From Verrucomicrobiia bacterium (lineage in GTDB: Bacteria > Verrucomicrobiota > Verrucomicrobiia > Verrucomicrobiales > Akkermansiaceae): a stretch of DNA of 64,000 nucleotides. Where the stretch lies: assembly GCA_030432565.1 (NCBI GenBank), contig JAUIGV010000023.1, forward strand, positions 1-64,000, given 5' to 3'. Below are positions 61,164 through 64,000 of the stretch, one piece after another (position 1 is the stretch's first letter; each line of letters opens with the position of its first letter). The notes under the pieces were generated by a model, which was not told the origin of the DNA, did no database searches, and was given only the letters and a program-made list of their open reading frames with translations. The position numbers and the translations under genes are program-made.

Positions 61164-63656
61164 ATGATTCAAACCATCCGCGTTGCCCGGACCACCCTCC
61201 TCCTTTCTCTTGGGTTGATCGGCCTGGCGATTGTCGGTGGCCTGACCTACCTCAACCAGGTCGGTTTCCCCGGCCGTTACGGAGATTGGTTAAAAAGCGA
61301 ACTCGCCATCAGAGGAGTCTACCTTTCCTTTGAAACCCTTCGCTTCGACTTTCAGCGGGGATTGGTTGCAACCGATGTTTCATTCTATGGTGACGAAGAT
61401 CAATCGACTCCACTCCTTGAAGGCGGAGAAATGACTCTCGATCTCGATAAAACGAAAGCGCTGCGAGGGAAATTCAAGCTCCGCAGCCTTGGGATTATCG
61501 ACGGCACCGCTCACATCCCGGTTGACTACAAAGGGCGAACCGTAACCGCCCTCGACATCAATGGTGAGTTAAAGATCACCGAAAGCGGACGCATCATCGT
61601 TGAAGACGCCAGCGGCTTAATCGAAGGACTTCGAGTCAACCTTTCCACTGACCTCCGCGTGCCAACGGCCAAGCCGCAGGATAATCAAACCAAGCCCGCT
61701 GATACCCTCAAATCAAATCATATTCTCAGCAAGGTTCTCGATGAACTGGCCCTGTGGACCTTTTCATCGGAGAGCCCTCCCCAACTGACATTCGAAATCA
61801 AGGGAGACCTGACCACACCCGAGCGACTGCAAACCTCTTTCCGGCTGGACGCCGTCCGATTGATGCGGAACCAATATCAGCTCAACAAACTCCTGATCGC
61901 CGGTGATCTGCAGGCTCAAATCGTGACCCTCGATGAGATTCTGCTGCAGGACAACAGCGGTTCCGCATCCGGCCAGGCCGATTGGAGCGTCCCCAGAAAC
62001 AGCGGTCGCTTTGAAATTACCTCGGATCTGCAGATCCAGGATTTTCTGAAAAGTTGCTTCGATGTGAGGGTCCTCAAAGATCTTGAGATCAACGAGGGCC
62101 CACCTGTCTTGAAACTCAGTGGCTCGTTTTCCGCCCTGCAGGACGGTGGATTTTCAGTCGCCGCCACCGGCCATGGTGACATCAGCAAGTTCTCTTTCCT
62201 CGGCACAAATTTCGATGATCTGTCCTCTGATTTTTCATGGAGGGATGGTGATCTTTACCTTCGGGATTTGGAAATCATCCACGAAGGGAAATATTTGAAT
62301 GGCAACATGATGAGACAAGGCACCCGGGTTCAATTTGACCTCAGGTCATCGCTCCCTCTGGCCGCCTTCAAACCATTCATCAAAACCGGCGGCCCTCTCG
62401 ACCAGGCCCTCGCACAGGTCACCTTTGCCAACAACTCCACAGTCGCTCTCGACGTGGTGGGAACGCTTGACCTCGCTGACCACACCGATTGGGCCGCCAC
62501 CGGAAAAGTCTTTCTGAATAACCTGACCTACAAGGGCACAAAAATCCATCATCTCGCCACCAGCTATCAAATCTCCCCCGAGAAGGCTGAATTCAACAAG
62601 ATCGAAGGTCTCCTTAATGATGATCAGGAAAACGCCCGCCTTCGCTTCAACGGTGACGCATCCGACCCCATCTATGTCGACCGGATTCTCTATGATCCCA
62701 GGACCCGCTTCACGACCATCAGCAATCTCCGGGGCAAAGCCTGGCCAACTCCTATCGTGCGAATCTTCGCCCCAAAGACCGCCGCACACATTGAGGAAAA
62801 TTATCGCTTTCACAACCTACCGCGCATAGCCCTTGATGGAACCTTCGCCGGAAGAAAAGAAGACCTTGAAAAGAGCTCTTTCAGGGTGGGAGTCAGAACA
62901 GAAGGCCAGACCGACTTTCCCTTTCTTGGATCCGACCTCCCGCTCCAGAAGCTGACCGCCGACCTCTCAATCCAAGGAACCGGGATTTCCGTGCAAAATC
63001 TGTCCTGCGAAACCTTGAACGGCAGCATTGCAGGTTCGGTTTTTTGTGATGTCACCCCGGGACAAAAAACGAAGTATCGCGGCGCCATTAAATGGGATGA
63101 TCTTTCATTCCGGCAGCTTTCCCGGGTTTATAAATTTAAGGAAGAAGAGAAAGGCACCCTCACCGGGAATATCGATTTCCGGGGAATCGCCGGAGGAGTT
63201 CGGGGCTTCAATGCGGATGGGCTTCTCGCAATCAATCAGGGCAATCTCGTTTCGCTTCCGATTCTCGGCCCCCTCTCTCCAATCATCGCCGGACTACTCG
63301 GCGACAAAAGAATGGGTTACGAGCGAGCCAAGGATGCCTCGGCACACTTCAAGGTCACCAATGGAGTCCTCACAACCAATGACTTCATTGCCATTTCCAC
63401 CAGCATCACTCTCACCGGGGAAGGATGGATCGATCTGCTCACCGAAAAATTGGACATGACGATACGGATGAACGCGCGCGGGCTCCTGGGCTTCATCACC
63501 CTTCCCCTCCAGCCCTTGAAGGGAATCTTCCAGTTCCGGGGCACCGGAACTTACGGGCAACCAAAATGGCGGAACTCTCCCTTCACGAGGCCGGCCAAGG
63601 GACTTAACGATCCCATTTTCGAGAAGCTCGAAAAGGCTAAGATTGTTACTGAATAA
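61164..63656 (+). CDS. AsmA-like/DUF3971-type envelope protein
   Basis: The 830-residue protein has a single N-terminal membrane segment (residues 8-30) and a long beta-rich domain. Its end contains MRMNARGLLGFITLPLQPLKG (in part), a pattern of AsmA-like or DUF3971 proteins. Such proteins bridge the envelope and are thought to carry lipids to the outer membrane. It is preceded by the MoxR gene and has its own possible promoter. The assignment is by fold-like pattern rather than by a specific motif. Confidence 0.6.
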   Translation: MIQTIRVARTTLLLSLGLIGLAIVGGLTYLNQVGFPGRYGDWLKSELAIRGVYLSFETLRFDFQRGLVATDVSFYGDEDQSTPLLEGGEMTLDLDKTKALRGKFKLRSLGIIDGTAHIPVDYKGRTVTALDINGELKITESGRIIVEDASGLIEGLRVNLSTDLRVPTAKPQDNQTKPADTLKSNHILSKVLDELALWTFSSESPPQLTFEIKGDLTTPERLQTSFRLDAVRLMRNQYQLNKLLIAGDLQAQIVTLDEILLQDNSGSASGQADWSVPRNSGRFEITSDLQIQDFLKSCFDVRVLKDLEINEGPPVLKLSGSFSALQDGGFSVAATGHGDISKFSFLGTNFDDLSSDFSWRDGDLYLRDLEIIHEGKYLNGNMMRQGTRVQFDLRSSLPLAAFKPFIKTGGPLDQALAQVTFANNSTVALDVVGTLDLADHTDWAATGKVFLNNLTYKGTKIHHLATSYQISPEKAEFNKIEGLLNDDQENARLRFNGDASDPIYVDRILYDPRTRFTTISNLRGKAWPTPIVRIFAPKTAAHIEENYRFHNLPRIALDGTFAGRKEDLEKSSFRVGVRTEGQTDFPFLGSDLPLQKLTADLSIQGTGISVQNLSCETLNGSIAGSVFCDVTPGQKTKYRGAIKWDDLSFRQLSRVYKFKEEEKGTLTGNIDFRGIAGGVRGFNADGLLAINQGNLVSLPILGPLSPIIAGLLGDKRMGYERAKDASAHFKVTNGVLTTNDFIAISTSITLTGEGWIDLLTEKLDMTIRMNARGLLGFITLPLQPLKGIFQFRGTGTYGQPKWRNSPFTRPAKGLNDPIFEKLEKAKIVTE

Positions 63657-63694
63657 ACTGATATAGCTGTCGGACAAATCGAGTATGATCTGAT

Positions 63695-64000
63695 ATGAAC
63701 CGATCCCTCCTCGCAGCGGCCTGCTCGCTTTCATTCTTTCTCGCTCCGGCTTCCGCTGAAATCAAGGCGGGTGCCGGGCTCGAATACGCCACGCTCGCCT
63801 TCTACCCCAAGCGTTGGAAGGAACAAAAAATCGACACCATCATGTTTCCCTGGGTCGGAGAAAACGTTGCCTTTCTCACCATTACTGACGGCTTTGACCC
63901 CAAGGTCATGACTCAATTCGTGGGCTCACTCGATCAAGGATGGGCCGCCTACCTCAAATTCACCGGCAAGGCGCCCGCCCCAAACAAACAGGTGCAGGGC
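63695..64000 (+). CDS. Secreted protein, N-terminal fragment
   Basis: An ATG at 63695 starts a protein with a signal peptide (MNRSLLAAACSLSFFLAPASA) and runs open for 102 codons off the right edge. The mature start contains YATLAFYPKRWKEQK and MTQFVGSLDQGWAAYLKFTGK. No family is recognised; a metallopeptidase-like protein is possible. Incomplete. Confidence 0.55.
   Translation, partial: MNRSLLAAACSLSFFLAPASAEIKAGAGLEYATLAFYPKRWKEQKIDTIMFPWVGENVAFLTITDGFDPKVMTQFVGSLDQGWAAYLKFTGKAPAPNKQVQG

Noticed and set aside
1..64000. CRISPR array, prophage, toxin-antitoxin or defence island
   Set aside because: No regularly spaced repeats, phage structural genes or defence proteins were recognised in the window.

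Overview
The window looks like chromosomal DNA of a member of the Verrucomicrobiota, probably order Verrucomicrobiales. This is inferred from gene content, with no database search. It carries secreted sulfatase, SGNH and sialate-esterase proteins, a cytochrome c/PA14 protein paired with a dehydrogenase-like propeller, a CotH/LamG/lamin-tail giant secreted protein, and a Pkn-type kinase with a proline/alanine linker. Base composition is moderately GC-rich. Shine-Dalgarno sequences are mostly absent before start codons. There is one tRNA, no rRNA, no CRISPR array, no prophage and no recognisable defence locus.

Layout. 1-220 is the end of an IS66-family element. 326-5523 holds tdk, a secreted SGNH hydrolase, a lactonase-like propeller, a sialate O-acetylesterase and a TrkA-C membrane protein. 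5619-10281 holds a Ser/Thr kinase with tandem repeats and HEAT-like repeats, a terminator and an NhaC-type antiporter. 10278-14197 is translation: asnS, rpmI, rplT and pheS, with no infC or pheT. 14214-18108 holds a glutaredoxin and a run of two alpha/beta hydrolases and a sulfatase. 18097-28111 is a coherent beta-1,3-glucan (laminarin-type) locus. 28108-37328 holds an OvoA-type methyltransferase, ychF, a fasciclin protein, a tandem HtrA protease/pseudoprotease pair and a LysM lipoprotein. 37486-43868 holds a desaturase with a structured upstream region, a cytochrome c/PA14 plus propeller operon and an S10 carboxypeptidase. 43907-48389 holds tRNA-Gln, a degenerate amidase-like protein, prfA-prmC and murA. 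48447-64000 holds the giant CotH protein, priA, creBC-like two-component genes, a permease pair with a His-rich partner, a MoxR ATPase, an AsmA-like protein and the start of a secreted protein cut by the window edge.

The most system-like part is 18097-28111: a secreted GH81 endo-beta-1,3-glucanase, a LacI regulator, a GPH-family sugar symporter, an approximately 1,130-residue GH149/GH161-like phosphorylase and a secreted carbohydrate-binding protein. Two 14-bp sites, one in each of the two divergent promoter regions, match at 13 of 14 positions (TGCA-N6-TGCA) and probably define the LacI regulon. The proposed route is extracellular cleavage, symport of oligoglucans and intracellular phosphorolysis.

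Other points worth attention are a 57-nt nested inverted repeat just upstream of the desaturase start, a multi-hairpin RNA candidate between rpmI and rplT, a 16-bp hairpin three bases before asnS, and an HtrA paralogue that has lost two of its three catalytic residues.
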